A stretch of DNA of 64,000 bases from Sipunculus nudus (Eukaryota; Annelida; Sipuncula; Golfingiida; Sipunculidae). Below, piece after piece: positions 1 to 10,665 of this stretch. Both the position numbers and the translations under genes were made by a program. The notes below the pieces were generated by a model. It saw only the letters and a list, made by a program, of their open reading frames with translations, did no database searches and was not told where the DNA came from. The number at the start of each line of letters is the position of its first letter. Position 1 is the first letter of the stretch. Where the stretch lies: NCBI GenBank assembly GCA_026874595.1, contig CM049312.1, forward strand, positions 70,404,929 through 70,468,928, in the 5' to 3' direction.

Positions 1-324
1 TTATTTATAAATACCTATGCCACATGAGTAAATTTTTAAAACTATCATTTCACGTTTCAAGAAATCGAGGTACTCATAATCACTTTTATTAAAAACTAAA
101 CATAATTTAATTCAACTTTTTTTTGTAAATGAATTCAATTAACTGTGCGCTTGCCGTCTGATTTGACTTCCGTTGTCGGACTTTTGACATTTAAGTTTAT
201 TCACGATTTAAGCGTTAATGTATACGAACACTCTTATTTTGGACAATACAATGGAAAATTTATTTAACTATTCACAAGTTCAGACAACAAATAGCCTGCA
301 GTATAAAACTGAAGGCTGATCATC
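1..324. repeat. First part of a duplicated block, copy 1
   Basis: This stretch aligns with 46063-46392 in the same orientation, with substitutions and small indels. Shared landmarks include the run CTTGCCGTCTGATTTGACTT and the segment TTTTGGACAATACAATGGAAA. The block continues at 1325-1771. It has no convincing coding capacity. It may be a segmental duplication or two copies of a longer dispersed repeat. Confidence 0.75.
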
Positions 325-798
325 CAGGGGCGTCAATATAGGGGGGATGGGGGTATATATCCCCCCCCTCACTTTTTTGCAAGGGGGATGGTCAATGTAA
401 TCACCCCCCCCAACTATTCAGAATATAATATATATATATTCAAATGAAATATATAAATAAATTGAATTATAGACTTTGGTTCCATTAATGTTTTTTCTAT
501 GAAATATTTATATCTAAATGATTTAGAATTAACATATACCTTATTTTTTAAAAAATTATGCTTAATTGATACATATTAGATATAAGTTGCACAGAAAATA
601 AAAGGTATATATATTTATATATTATAAATATTTATTATATATATATATATGTGTGTGTGTGTATGTGTGTGTGTGTAAGCATGTCTGTTTTATCCCAATT
701 TTGACTACCCTCCACGGCTGTCATCCCCCCCCCCCGGCGAGTCATCTCCCCAATCTGCGAGTCATCCCCCCACACTTGAAGATAAATTGACGCCACTA
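325..798. mobile_element. hAT-type MITE, 474 bp
   Basis: The ends are inverted: the left end is CAGGGGCGTCAATATAGG and the reverse complement of the right end begins TAGTGGCGTCAATTTATC. The flanks carry an 8-bp target duplication with one mismatch, TGATCATC at 317-324 and TGATCACC at 799-806. An 8-bp duplication with a YAG-type end is the known signature of hAT transposons. The interior has G and C runs and an (AT)n(GT)n tract at 636-676, but no transposase, so the element is non-autonomous. The homologous place in the second block copy (about 46375-46391) lacks it. Confidence 0.85.
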
Positions 799-806
799 TG
801 ATCACC

Positions 807-1031
807 TCATATATAAAAGTATATCAAGCAAATATCGCGTATTGGTAATATATTATTACAACTTGTCATTGAAATATGTATATATATTCTTTAATTAAAT
901 TTCTTGTGTGGTTTTAACGCGGTCTCCATTATTTAAACGCTAATATATATTTAGACTTATCGAATTTAAATAAGGTTCGGGACTTACTGAAGAATAATGC
1001 TCTCGTATGAAATGCGCCATGATCATAATAA

Positions 1032-1081
<50 letters not shown>

Positions 1082-1324
1082 TGCCTATTCTAATTCTTAA
1101 ACTAGTCTGTCTTACATATTGGCGCTACGAAGAACTCGCCCCTTGACATTTTAAATTCTCTTGCAAAACCCATGCCCGGTGTTTACCGCACCGCAGGTTC
1201 ATGTGTGTGTTATCTTCCAAATTGCTGTGTCATAACACGAAGGAACCCCCATAGACGCAGTCGTGTGCGAATGATACACGTATAATTGTTATTTGTTTTC
1301 ACAAAATATTGTAAGTTATCTAGC
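807..1324. other. Copy-1-specific segment without a gene
   Basis: This roughly 520-bp stretch is also missing from the partner block near 46392, so it is a second insertion in copy 1 or a deletion in copy 2. It contains an (AT)n microsatellite at about 1035-1077. No inverted ends, target duplication or ORF could be made out. Confidence 0.5.
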
Positions 1325-1771
1325 TATATGCGGAACAAAGGATATTTACAGTTTAAAGAAATATATAGAATAAAAACGAGACGAATACTTTAACAAAAAA
1401 AAGAATAAACATCTCCACTAACATATGTATTTCCTCACGCTTTTAGTTCATTTTATTAAGAAAAATAAAAGATTCTCAGCAATTGGAATTGTATTGTTGT
1501 TGTTGTTAAATAATAATAATAAAAAAAAAAACAGGTTCCCATGCAGCAACACCATCCCGGCACACAAGCATTCTCTGTGAGTAAAACAGTCCTTTTTACC
1601 ATAAAAAAGACTACTTGACCAGGAGAAGACGGAGAAGGACCAAAAAAGAAAAATATTGAAAATAAACGGCGGTTGGATGCTTGAAAAATATTGATTTGTG
1701 AAGTTGCTCGCTAGGTGAGCGATTTTCATGAGCTACTGATCCAGCGCGCTGTGCCCTGTCGTCTAGCCCAA
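1325..1771. repeat. Second part of the duplicated block, copy 1
   Basis: It aligns with 46393-46876: both share ATTTCCTCACGC, the GTTGTTGTT tract followed by AATAATAAT, CCATCCCGGCACAC, and GCGCCCTGTCGTCTAG (one difference). The short minus-strand reading frames here and in the partner are not conserved in frame or sequence, so I treat the block as non-coding. Confidence 0.75.
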
Positions 1772-2740
1772 AGATTAGTCTATAGGCCTACACATGTTGC
1801 TAACGTTCATAAAGGGAAGGGGAAGTACTGCAAATTTGTAACCTGTACTTAAGTAAAATCTTTTGATCATATCGGTTTAAAAGAAGCATCAAATTGAAAC
1901 ATATATTTTTTTAGACTAATATTAGCGTGTTCATTAGTCTTGCCCAAATACACCTATGCATTCCAAAACATTCACTGTTTTTATGTTGAAATTTATACAT
2001 TAATCTTAAATTCCTACATTCCAAATATGAAAATATTCCCCGCTCTTATGTACAATTAAAACTCCTGCCAGCTGAAAGCATGTATTACGTCACCAAACAC
2101 CGAACCTCCTGCTCCTCGAAATAAAAATTGGTCCATTGGTATACGTCATACAATTCATCATAGACCTTGGAGATAGCGCCTTGAAATTAAGAAGAAAATA
2201 AATTGTTGAATAAAAGTTTAACTTTGGTTTTTAGGCTAGATAGAAACATGATAGAGAAAAAAAAGGTTTTCATGTAGTTTAATTTTTATTCACGAAAAGC
2301 AAGATTATTGTTACTGGGGCTTAAAATAATGTACCTCTCAAAAAATTAATTTCTTTAAAATGTTACAAATCATGTGAAAATGAGTGAAAAATTTAAAAAA
2401 AAATGTAAACCATCAGAAAGTTCACTGTACGTTATGGGGTCTTTATGAATATAAACTACATTTAGATATTTTTATGGTTTTAAAAAATAATGATACTTTA
2501 ATAGACGTAAAATGTCAATTTTGGAAACCTGTTTGGACAGCTTATTCAATGAAGTGAGAGATGAAGTTAAACACGTTTGCTTGTATGTGTCGTATTATTT
2601 GAATATATAGAAAGATAAAATACAAAGAATTAAATATAAGAATGATATGCTGATTGCAGCGGGGTGATAGAATCTGAGTGTTTGCTGTAAAATCAGACCC
2701 TGTCGCTCCAACGGGAAAAGGCGTTTAGCATGTAATGGTC
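1772..2740. other. No recognisable feature
   Basis: AT-rich sequence with short homopolymer runs. I see no ORF worth naming, no inverted ends and no array. Confidence 0.5.
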
Positions 2741-3835
2741 CCAAACTAAAATTTAATAATTATTCATAAAATTCCTAAATTAAGTTAAGCATACATAACA
2801 TATACAACAAGTCCGCAACTCTCAGCCTGAGTATAGCTAGGCCGATATTTTTTTCCCCGAAAACAATAAGCAGGCACATATACTGTGCAAAAGTCATTGT
2901 AGGTGGTGCCACAAGTCTCGTTAACGAAAAAGCCATCACAGATCGACGCATGGACTGGTCAAAATACCAGGCAAATTTATCAAACTTCCCTTGAGTTAGG
3001 TGCACTGGGCTGACCAGGCTTATGGGAGGAAGGCAGCTGCCCCGAGTGAACCAGAACGAATTGCTCTCTGCAGCAACTGCACTGAGTGAACTCTTGACCT
3101 GCACCTGGCTGCACTGGGTGAACTCTTGACCTGTACGTGGCTGCACTGAATGAACTCTAGACCTGTTGCATAATCTGACAGAGTGAGCAGTCTGTCAAAG
3201 CTATAAATAGATTTTATGCAGCTTTCTATGGTTCTACCAAAAAGATTAACCAAATCTATACTTATACAATTGAAAAGACCCTACCCTAAAATATTTTTGT
3301 TTGGTAAAAATTAACTTATACAGCATGACAGTTTCATAATAAACCATTTTTCAACTGAAAGAGGTTAAAATGATGACCCTCGTACAGGAAAGGTTGATGC
3401 AGGTGGCGCCGACAATATCTTAAAAACATCTGTGACCAATATTTGCATAACATATGTTGATGATAGCTCCAGTCATTTCTGATATTGTAATTTAATTATC
3501 CTTTTTGGCCAAATGACTAAGTTCAGCTTCAAGTAAGTCGGCGAAAATTCGCCGAATTGAAACCATTTGAACAAACTTGAGAGAGATTGTTCCAGAGATT
3601 ATTTCTGTGAGATATTGAACAATTTGTGCATAAAATTTGGTGATGATAGCTCCTGCCGAATTTGAGATAGTATGAGTTAATATAGAGACGACGGACGACC
3701 ATCGCATTAGCTCACAGGTTCGCAAAACAAGGGACCCATGGGTCACATCGCTCAGCTGAATTTTGGAAAAAAATATTAGCAACTGCAAAATGTTTTTATT
3801 TCTTTGGTTTTTCATGTATTTCATGCATTTGAAAA
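2741..3835. repeat. Degenerate dispersed repeats with GGCGCC and CTCAGCTGA ends
   Basis: Fragments match other arrays in the window. The part at 2880-3000 resembles 34675-34800. A tandem pattern around CACTGGGTGAACTCTTGACC lies at 3075-3165. The part at 3490-3640 resembles 39775-39900. The right side ends in GGGACCCATGGGTC followed by GCTCAGCTGA at 3729-3760, the same terminal motif as at 4849 and 35884. No protein-coding signal. Confidence 0.6.
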
Positions 3836-4490
3836 GCTAAGAGAAAATGACCCTGCTCAAATGAAACTCTGTAAATAATAGAATAATGAGCATAAGCTAA
3901 AGCATATGCGCTGTGTAATGAATTGAATGTGGCCGAAAATGAATTCTGTGGCCGGAAACCATTTAATGATGCACCAAGGGAAAAAAAGAGCCTACGGTAA
4001 GTGTTATATAAAAATTACATTTCATAAACAAATAATGTGTGAAGGTAATTAAGTTTTCAAAAGTTAAATATATGGCCATATGAGTTAAAAATTAATCCCA
4101 CAAAGTTTGACCAATATTCCTCGTTTTAGAACTAAGTTTAACAGTGTTATTCAAACCTAGGCCCGGCCAACTTTAAGAGATATGAATGAAATGCTACAAA
4201 GTAGTTATATTTTCTTAAATCTTGTCAGTTAGCACTTACATTTGATCCTAATATTCTATCACATTTGAATTTTAGGATCAAAATCCTGAACATTTTTTCT
4301 TAAAAAAAAAAATCAAAATTGTCAAAGACTTAACAAAAAGAATTTATTAAACATCAAAATTATAAGATTTGTCTTGTTTAGTAGTCCTGTGTATTGAAGG
4401 GACGGGTTGGGGAAGATGTCTCTGTTGTTACTGCTCGTTGCTGAAAAAATGTGAAATTATAAGATTCCTTATTCAAGTACAGGTCTGTCA
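3836..4490. other. No recognisable feature
   Basis: AT-rich spacer between repeat clusters. Nothing beyond short A and T runs was seen. Confidence 0.45.
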
Positions 4491-4493
4491 ACA

Positions 4494-4556
4494 GAAAGGG
4501 GAGGGGGGGAGGGGGGGGGGGGGGTGGAAGGGGTGGGGGGGGGTGGAGAGGGGCCC
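4494..4556 (+). repeat. G-run tract, possible G-quadruplex
   Basis: About 60 bases are almost all G, with several separate runs of four or more G. Such spacing is compatible with a G-quadruplex on the plus strand. It lies between two repeat units and may be part of a transposon end. Confidence 0.6.
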
Positions 4557-4559
4557 CTT

Positions 4560-4735
4560 ATGGTATTAACTGCAGACAGCCTGATCAAGTTCAACAAGAC
4601 AGAGGGCTTGCCTGAGTGATGGGATTACAGAACAATAGCCCGGGGAGCATAGAGAGCTGCACTGAATGACCTACAGTGACCAAAGTGGACTGCTTGACAA
4701 TGTAAGGGAATACAACAAGAGCCTCCTAAAAATTC
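4560..4735. repeat. Dispersed repeat fragment
   Basis: The order of motifs (GCCTGAGTGATGGG, then a GCACTGAATGACC stretch, then AATACAACAAGAGCCTC) resembles 19550-19625, where a GTGAATACAAAAGAGCCTC stretch occurs. I infer a shared repeat; its ends are not defined. Confidence 0.4.
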
Positions 4736-4848
4736 AATAACTAGCCTAATTTTGCAGCTTTTATTATCAAATTTCATGTTTTAACAGATTAAATCTTTAT
4801 GTGTACATACTGTGAAAATTAAATCCACAATACTAACAGGAAACTAGG

Positions 4849-5423
4849 GACCCATGGGTCTCGACGCTCAGCTGCATTTGTCTATAAGGATATATGTTTA
4901 TGAGGTTTACCAAAATATTGGTAATGTGATCAGTTTGAAGCCAACCTGTCTACCCAAACTGGAGTTATCATTCATAAACTAATTTGTGAATGGATGGGCC
5001 ATGTGACCTTAACCTTTGACCTTATGACCCCAAAATCAAATGCAAACTTCCCCTATTGGCAGGTTAGCAATATCCTGAAAATAGAAGGTTTGGGATGAAA
5101 AGTTTGGCATTAAATGCAATTTGTGAACATATGGCCCTTGTGACCTTTACCTTTGACCATGTGACCACAAATTCAATTATGCTCTCCCCACACTGGCAAG
5201 TCAGCTAAATGTGCAAAATGGAAAGTTTGGTATGAAAAGCTTGGCTTAAAATGCAGCCATAATCTTTTTGTGAGTCCTGTAACCTTGACCTTTGACTTCA
5301 TGACCCCAAAATCATATAGGTTCTTGCTTAGTGGTGGACCATATGTAAGTCAAGTTTGAAATCCATTTGTCAATACAACCTGGAGTTATCATCTGGAAAC
5401 AAATTTGTGTGGATGGACAGATG

Positions 5424-5460
<37 letters not shown>

Positions 5461-5500
5461 GGTGATAACTATATGGCATCCACTTGTGATCAATAAACAC
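4849..5500. repeat. Tandem core-repeat block with GACCTTTGACC motif and GACA tract
   Basis: It opens with GGGACCCATGGGTC and GACGCTCAGCTG. Three degenerate units about 138 bp apart follow, each with an ACCTTTGACC core (near 5005, 5143, 5280). It closes with a (GACA)n microsatellite at about 5410-5460. Tandem cores ending in a tetranucleotide tract are known from bivalve pearl-type elements, which are thought to be Helentron-related. That assignment is inferred. Confidence 0.6.
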
Positions 5501-5635
5501 AGCAGGTTTTGGGACACTAGATGTAATTACAACTGAGAAACTGACATGATTGTTGTCATTTTATAGTAAAAAAATTACTTTTCGGGAACTGACAAAACAA
5601 GTCATGGTCAATATTCAAGGCAAGATTCATGACAA

Positions 5636-5915
5636 TTCATGTATAAATTATCAAGATATTGGAGGTTTTGTATTATATTTTTCATTATTCTAGGGAGTAC
5701 TTTCAAGCCCCATAGCTCGGAGGATATAGATCGCAGTGACCTAATTTCAGGTTTCCAAGGAGATTTATTATTGACCTCCCTGTATATCCACTTAGAAGTT
5801 TCTAGGTCCAGCAAATACGATTTGTGCCCTGCTAACGGACGGCCGGACGCCCGTACTGACGACAGACAAAGCGCCATTCCTATACCCCAGTTGACTTACA
5901 GTCAGCTGAGCTAAA
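5636..5915 (+). mobile_element. 3' part of a hairpin-ended repeat element
   Basis: The unit runs from a GATATTGGAGG stretch through CCCATAGCTCGGAGGATAT and CCTAATTTCAGGTTTCC to a GGACGGCCGGACG tract and GACGACAGACAAAG. It ends in an imperfect hairpin followed by AAAAA at about 5883-5917. The same order of motifs recurs at 36230, 38590 and elsewhere. The open frames across it on both strands are by-products of the repeat. Confidence 0.7.
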
Positions 5916-5929
5916 AACATGCCGTGGAC

Positions 5930-6516
5930 AAAGTTAGGCAAAATTTAAGGTACTGATGTTTAATTTATGCTAATAACTTGAAAATATTGCAAAATTCAGA
6001 TCTTATTTTCGGTATACAATTGAATCTTGATTAAATGAAGTTATATCCCTGAAAAAAAAAGTCTATAGCATCAGCAATTTTTATGTTAAGTGAGTAAATA
6101 TATTTCCTGATTTTTAAAAAAAAGTGCATTATGTTTGGGCCCATAACTTCATCAAATTAAGCAATACTGTCCTAATTTTTGGTATGTACAAAGAAAATGT
6201 ATGGAAAAATATGAATATAAGTATGATCAAATTCAGATCAGTTTTTTTTATATAAGGCAGTCTTGAACTGTAACAATGGGTTTTTAATGGAAAATGGAGG
6301 TTTTTCCTTAATATCTCAAAGGAACGAAGTCTTATTGACCCAATTTTCAGTATGGTAGGAGATTTTCGGGACATCTAACTGTATGCAAACTTTTGGATTC
6401 GTAGGTCCAATGGTTTCAAAACGTGCCCCGTTGACGGACGGACGGCCGGACAGCCGGACGGACGACAGACAAAGTACCACGACTAAAGCTCAGATGACTT
6501 ATAGTCAGCTAAGCTA
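5930..6516 (+). mobile_element. Hairpin-ended repeat element copy
   Basis: It aligns over its length with 25030-25600: both contain ACAATTGAATCTTGATTAAA, GTTATATCCCTGAAAAAA and a GGACGGACGACAGACAAA-like tract. It ends in arms AGCTCAG and CTAAGCT around an ATGACTTATAGTC core, then a long A run. No ORF. Confidence 0.75.
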
Positions 6517-6559
6517 AAAAAAAAAAAAAAACAGCATGTTGTAAACAATCAGCAGAAGG

Positions 6560-6895
6560 ATGTTATTTCATCTTGAAAACCAATTGGCGACCAGTTTTGA
6601 TCATGTAGGGGATCTTGAATCATGTCACACTTTGCCAGTCAAGATAGATGACACAACTTTTGCACAAGCATTTCACGAAGAAAGTAACCATCTTCAGTCA
6701 TCTGGTGTTTCACAGGCAAATGTATCTGAAACTTTGCGACAAATATCCAAGTGCTGGATGAAAACAAAATTTAGCAGGTTAGATGCCATCTTACGGGACT
6801 TGGGAGAAACGAGGGCTTTATATAAACAGCAGGTGATGACGGCTTTATCAGGGGAACATATTTTGTGCATTACACAGCAATTAAGAGATTTTTAG
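6560..6895 (+). CDS. Possible exon or decayed ORF, unrecognised
   Basis: An open frame of 111 codons ends at a TAG. The peptide is mixed and soluble-looking, with a basic helical stretch (KCWMKTKFSRLDAILRDLGE) and no membrane segment. AG sites just before the ATG (ATCAGCAGAAGG) could be splice acceptors, and CAGCAG followed by GTGATG near 6833 could be a donor, so it may be one exon of a larger gene. The sequence from its stop onward is repeated at about 58820-59400, so this could instead be the tail of a retrocopy or a repeat. I do not recognise the family. It starts directly after the A run of the preceding element. Confidence 0.35.
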   Translation: MLFHLENQLATSFDHVGDLESCHTLPVKIDDTTFAQAFHEESNHLQSSGVSQANVSETLRQISKCWMKTKFSRLDAILRDLGETRALYKQQVMTALSGEHILCITQQLRDF

Positions 6896-7370
6896 GACTA
6901 ATTCCATCACGGTTCAATATTTACCTTAGTTGAGAATTGTTACACGATGGTGTTTATTACACATTTTTTTTACAAGTTTTATGTCTGATATGAAACACAG
7001 ACAGAATATTTTGTATTCTTTACCATTATATTTTGTGTATTACACACTCATCTCAGAAGCTTGTAGATCTTGCTACATCATTATCTTAGAGGATTATATT
7101 ACAATTCAATTAAGATATATGATACCAGGACAACAATGTTTATATTTTTATTAAATTATTAAAGTTATATTATTTTTCTATTTCTATGAATGTCTTGTGA
7201 TAATCCTAATGATGAGTTAATTCTTGGTTTCTTATCATAACATATAAAGAGTACCAGAATATTAATTTAGACTCTAATTGTTTTTGCAATTTAGACTCTA
7301 ATTGTTTTTGTATAATGATTATTCTTATGAGTAATTAAATTTCCTAATTGATATTTTTGTCACTTTATGC
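6896..7370. repeat. Sequence 3' of the ORF, duplicated at 58.8-59.3 kb
   Basis: It aligns with about 58840-59270: shared pieces include TTATGTCTGATATGAAAC, CAGACAGA, ATTTTGTGTATTACACA (CATTCTGTGTACTACACA in the partner) and TTCTTATCATAACATATA (diverged). It is non-coding in both places. Confidence 0.65.
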
Positions 7371-8325
7371 CCAGCCGACTGTATGTCATCGGAGCTTAAG
7401 AGATCATTCTTTGTTCGTCGTCCGTTAACAGGGCACAAATCGTAACAGTTACACTCAGAAATGTATAACTGTATATCTAAGTAGGTCAAAGGCAAATCTC
7501 CTTGGAAACCTAAATTAGGTCATGATGACCTATATATTCTGCGACCTACAGACCGCAAATATGATTTTGACACCCAGACAATCTGACGGGGAAGGAATTG
7601 TATCCATTAGGCCTAGAACCTTCTAACGTGACATTCAGAGAGGTCCCAGGCAAATGTCCTTGAAAACATGGAATTAGGTCACTGTGTCTCATATTCTGCG
7701 ATCTATAGGAGAAAACATGTCATATGAACGCCCTGAATGTCAGATGGGCACAAATAGTATCCATTAGGCCTAGAAACTTTCAACGTAACATTCTAGGGGT
7801 CCTGGCAAAATGTCCTTTGAAACATGAAATTAGGTTACCGTGACCTTTATTCTGTGACATATAGGAAAAATGTATCATTTGATCACTAAGACAGACGGAA
7901 ACAAACAGTATCCATTAAGCCCGGAGCATTAAGGGAGGTCCTGGGCAAATGCCCTTGGAAAACTGAAATTAGGTCATGGTGACCTATATTTTACGACCTA
8001 TGGATAAAGGTGTCATATGAGCGCCCTGAATGTCAGATAGGGACAAATCGTATCTGTTAGGCCTAGAATCTTCTGACACATCATCCAGGGAGGTGCTAGG
8101 CAAATCTCTTCTGAAACCTGAAATTAGGTCATGCTAACCTATATTTTGCGACCTACTGGCCGTTAATCATGATTTTTAGCGCCTAAACAGTCGGACGGGT
8201 ATCACATAGTATCCATTAGGCCTAAATTCTTGGCAAATGTGCTTGGAAATATGAAAAATTAGGGCACGATTTTTTTACATGTCAAATTCAACCGTGCGCA
8301 TGGCCCATGGGCCACTTGCTAGAAA
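7371..8325 (-). mobile_element. Hairpin-ended element with about five tandem core units, reverse orientation
   Basis: Read on the minus strand it ends with the family hairpin (7371-7397) and a GGACGACGAACAAAG tract, and starts with the palindrome-like GGCCCATGGGCC at 8303-8314. Between them lie degenerate tandem units marked by TATCCATTAGGCCTAGAA near 7601, 7760, 7911, 8050 and 8210, a spacing of about 140-160 bp. The flanks match the 58.8-59.4 kb copy, which lacks the whole insert. Tandem cores of about 160 bp are typical of bivalve pearl-type elements; assignment inferred. Confidence 0.7.
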
Positions 8326-8480
8326 GTACCTTGTGATCAACTTGTAGTCACCTAAGTCTTTTTTTATATAGTTGTGTTCAATACCAAAAAGAATGAGATA
8401 TGAATTTATCAGAAGATAATTAAATGTGGATAAAAATATGTATTTAGTATTTTATTCAAATTTTCAACCAAAACCGCAAA
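8326..8480. repeat. Right flank of the insertion, duplicated at about 59290-59400
   Basis: CTTGTAGTCACCTAAGTC here matches CTTGTGGTGACCTCGGTC at about 59272, and the following GTATTTAGTATTTTATTCAA matches the partner near 59360. This is the continuation of the duplicated sequence interrupted by the element at 7371-8325. Confidence 0.6.
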
Positions 8481-8769
8481 TGTTCAACAAAGTCCTTGCA
8501 GTACTGTTTGCGTAATCTGCTGACAGACAAACCGAGGGAAAGGTATAATACCTCTTTCCACATGGCGAAGGTATGATTATCCAACAGGTTAACATAAACG
8601 TTTCACCCTCAGTTTTTTGTTTACTATTATACGATAATAAAATGGTTTCAAACTGAATTTTTGAAGTACATTGCCTGGGTATAGTTTTTTCAGATAATAT
8701 ATATTATATTTTGTCATAAAAATAATATCATTATGATTGATATATTGGCTGTACCAGTTATGGTTGACA

Positions 8770-9000
8770 CTTAAAGGAGGACACTAACGGTGCAGCATCT
8801 AGATTGTATTATTGATTGGCTCTTATATAGGAGGGTCACATTTGCATACTGTTTGTTCCAACTATCAATCAGTGCTAACACTGTAGGGTTTAATCGGAAT
8901 AAATTGTTACAAGGATCCTTGGGGAAGGAGGGAAACCTTACGACTCGCGAGAAGATGACGGGGATCGAACACACTTCCACAAACACACCGATCAATTGAT
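8770..9000 (-). mobile_element. Possible tRNA-derived SINE fragment
   Basis: On the minus strand GTGTTCGATCCCCG resembles a tRNA box B, followed by a body with TTTCCCTCCTTCCCC. No box A could be found upstream, so the head is degenerate or the resemblance is chance. Confidence 0.3.
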
Positions 9001-10125
9001 GAGACTTCTGTTAAAGTTCACTTTGTTTATTAAATCTGTATAAAAATAACACCTCTTCTGTTCATAAATATATGCGTTAGTTACACATAAAGTTCACTAA
9101 GTTCCGTTAGATCCTTAGCAGACAGTGTTGTAAACAGGGCGTAAATAATACATAACTAGGTCCATATATTCTATCGGAAGTTGTCATAACACCAAGAACG
9201 AATATTCTCCAAGTCTATGAGGCGTTGGCTCCTCGCGAAACAGCAATACAAGTTTTACGCGGCCGGTAGGTATACGATGGTGGTGCGCCGTTAGAAGACA
9301 TTTCTTAAGTCTATCAGTTAAGGATTGACATTCCGGTATATAGACAACTGACGCTGTCACCGGACCGATATTATAACTAAATGTAAGAACAAATTATACT
9401 TACAAATATTTCATCTAAGCAAGAGATCTAAAAAAGGAACGGCGGTTCTTATAAATCTCTGTTATATGAAAATCCGAATATTGCCGCACACTTTACAGAA
9501 TCCGTGCAGGCCTTCTTATACGGGCTGCCAACGCCCGTTTGTACCCTAAACTTGGATCACCCTTTAGAATTGACCAATAACACCAAACATAACTGGACAC
9601 ATGATCACGTGTGCATAAATAAATATATAATTACATATGGTTGTCACAAAATATAACATACATAACGTCATTGCTGACCAATCAGATGTTGTACAGAGTC
9701 CCACGAATATACCATGTTCCTTTCGACGCCTGTTATGATATTAATCACAATTTACTACATTACTCTTGGACATCAAGTTCTGCTTCTACCCCGCACAGCA
9801 CTGGCCAACTAACAGTTTTACTGATATTAATGTATAAACTGCTGTGACGTACCGCGTTCACAATTTTTCAACAGCGGCACGTCTGCAACGATCCTGTACC
9901 CTGCTCACACCCTGGGGTCTAACGTAACATGCTAAACATTTTATCTCATTCGTCAAGCACCGTACATCTGTGCTGACCACCAACGAAACAATACGCGTGT
10001 ACTAGAAACCGAACATGAATAAAAGAGTTGTATATGTTTAAAGAACTGTCGTTGTATACAAAAGAAAAATATTACAAACATATATGGATATACATTCAAC
10101 GTTAATTCACAAATATCGATACGAG

Positions 10126-10127
<2 letters not shown>

Positions 10128-10177
<50 letters not shown>
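10128..10177. repeat. (AT)n microsatellite
   Basis: About 25 AT units. A minus-strand reading frame over it gives only Tyr-Ile repeats and is not a gene. Confidence 0.9.
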
Positions 10178-10180
<3 letters not shown>

Positions 10181-10621
10181 AGTAATATATAAAAGTAACA
10201 AAATACATATTTTTTCACGTTCATTTTTCATGATTTTATAATATGCTCAGATTAGATCCTTAGAAGTCTACTTCACCAAAAGGATGTTAAAAGAACTCGG
10301 ATATATGTCACGGTGAAAGTTTTGAAACACTAATATTTGCGACGAATTTTGTGAAGCAAATGACACGCGAAATATTCAAAATCTGAGTTTCTGACAAACT
10401 GGTCGGCTTAGATGCCGACTCCGACATGACATTTTACATCACAATGAAGGAAGAACAACGTATATGTTGACTTCGCAATCCGACATAAATTCTCATTTTA
10501 CTTGGATGATAGACGTCGGCGTCACGATCGGCAAAAGCCTACTGATTCTTCAGTCGGTCTGGTTCGTTTTGGTAGCTAAGTATCCCGGTCCGATCGCACC
10601 GTGCATGGATAATTGATTATG

Positions 10622-10626
<5 letters not shown>

Positions 10627-10661
<35 letters not shown>
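10627..10661. repeat. (AT)n microsatellite
   Basis: About 17 AT units. Confidence 0.85.

Positions 10662-10665
<4 letters not shown>

Noticed and set aside
1448-1729. Minus-strand frame with an Asn run, and a similar one at 46515-46697
   Set aside because: Both lie in the duplicated non-coding block; frame and sequence are not conserved between the copies, and the Asn run is translation of an ATT/AAT microsatellite.
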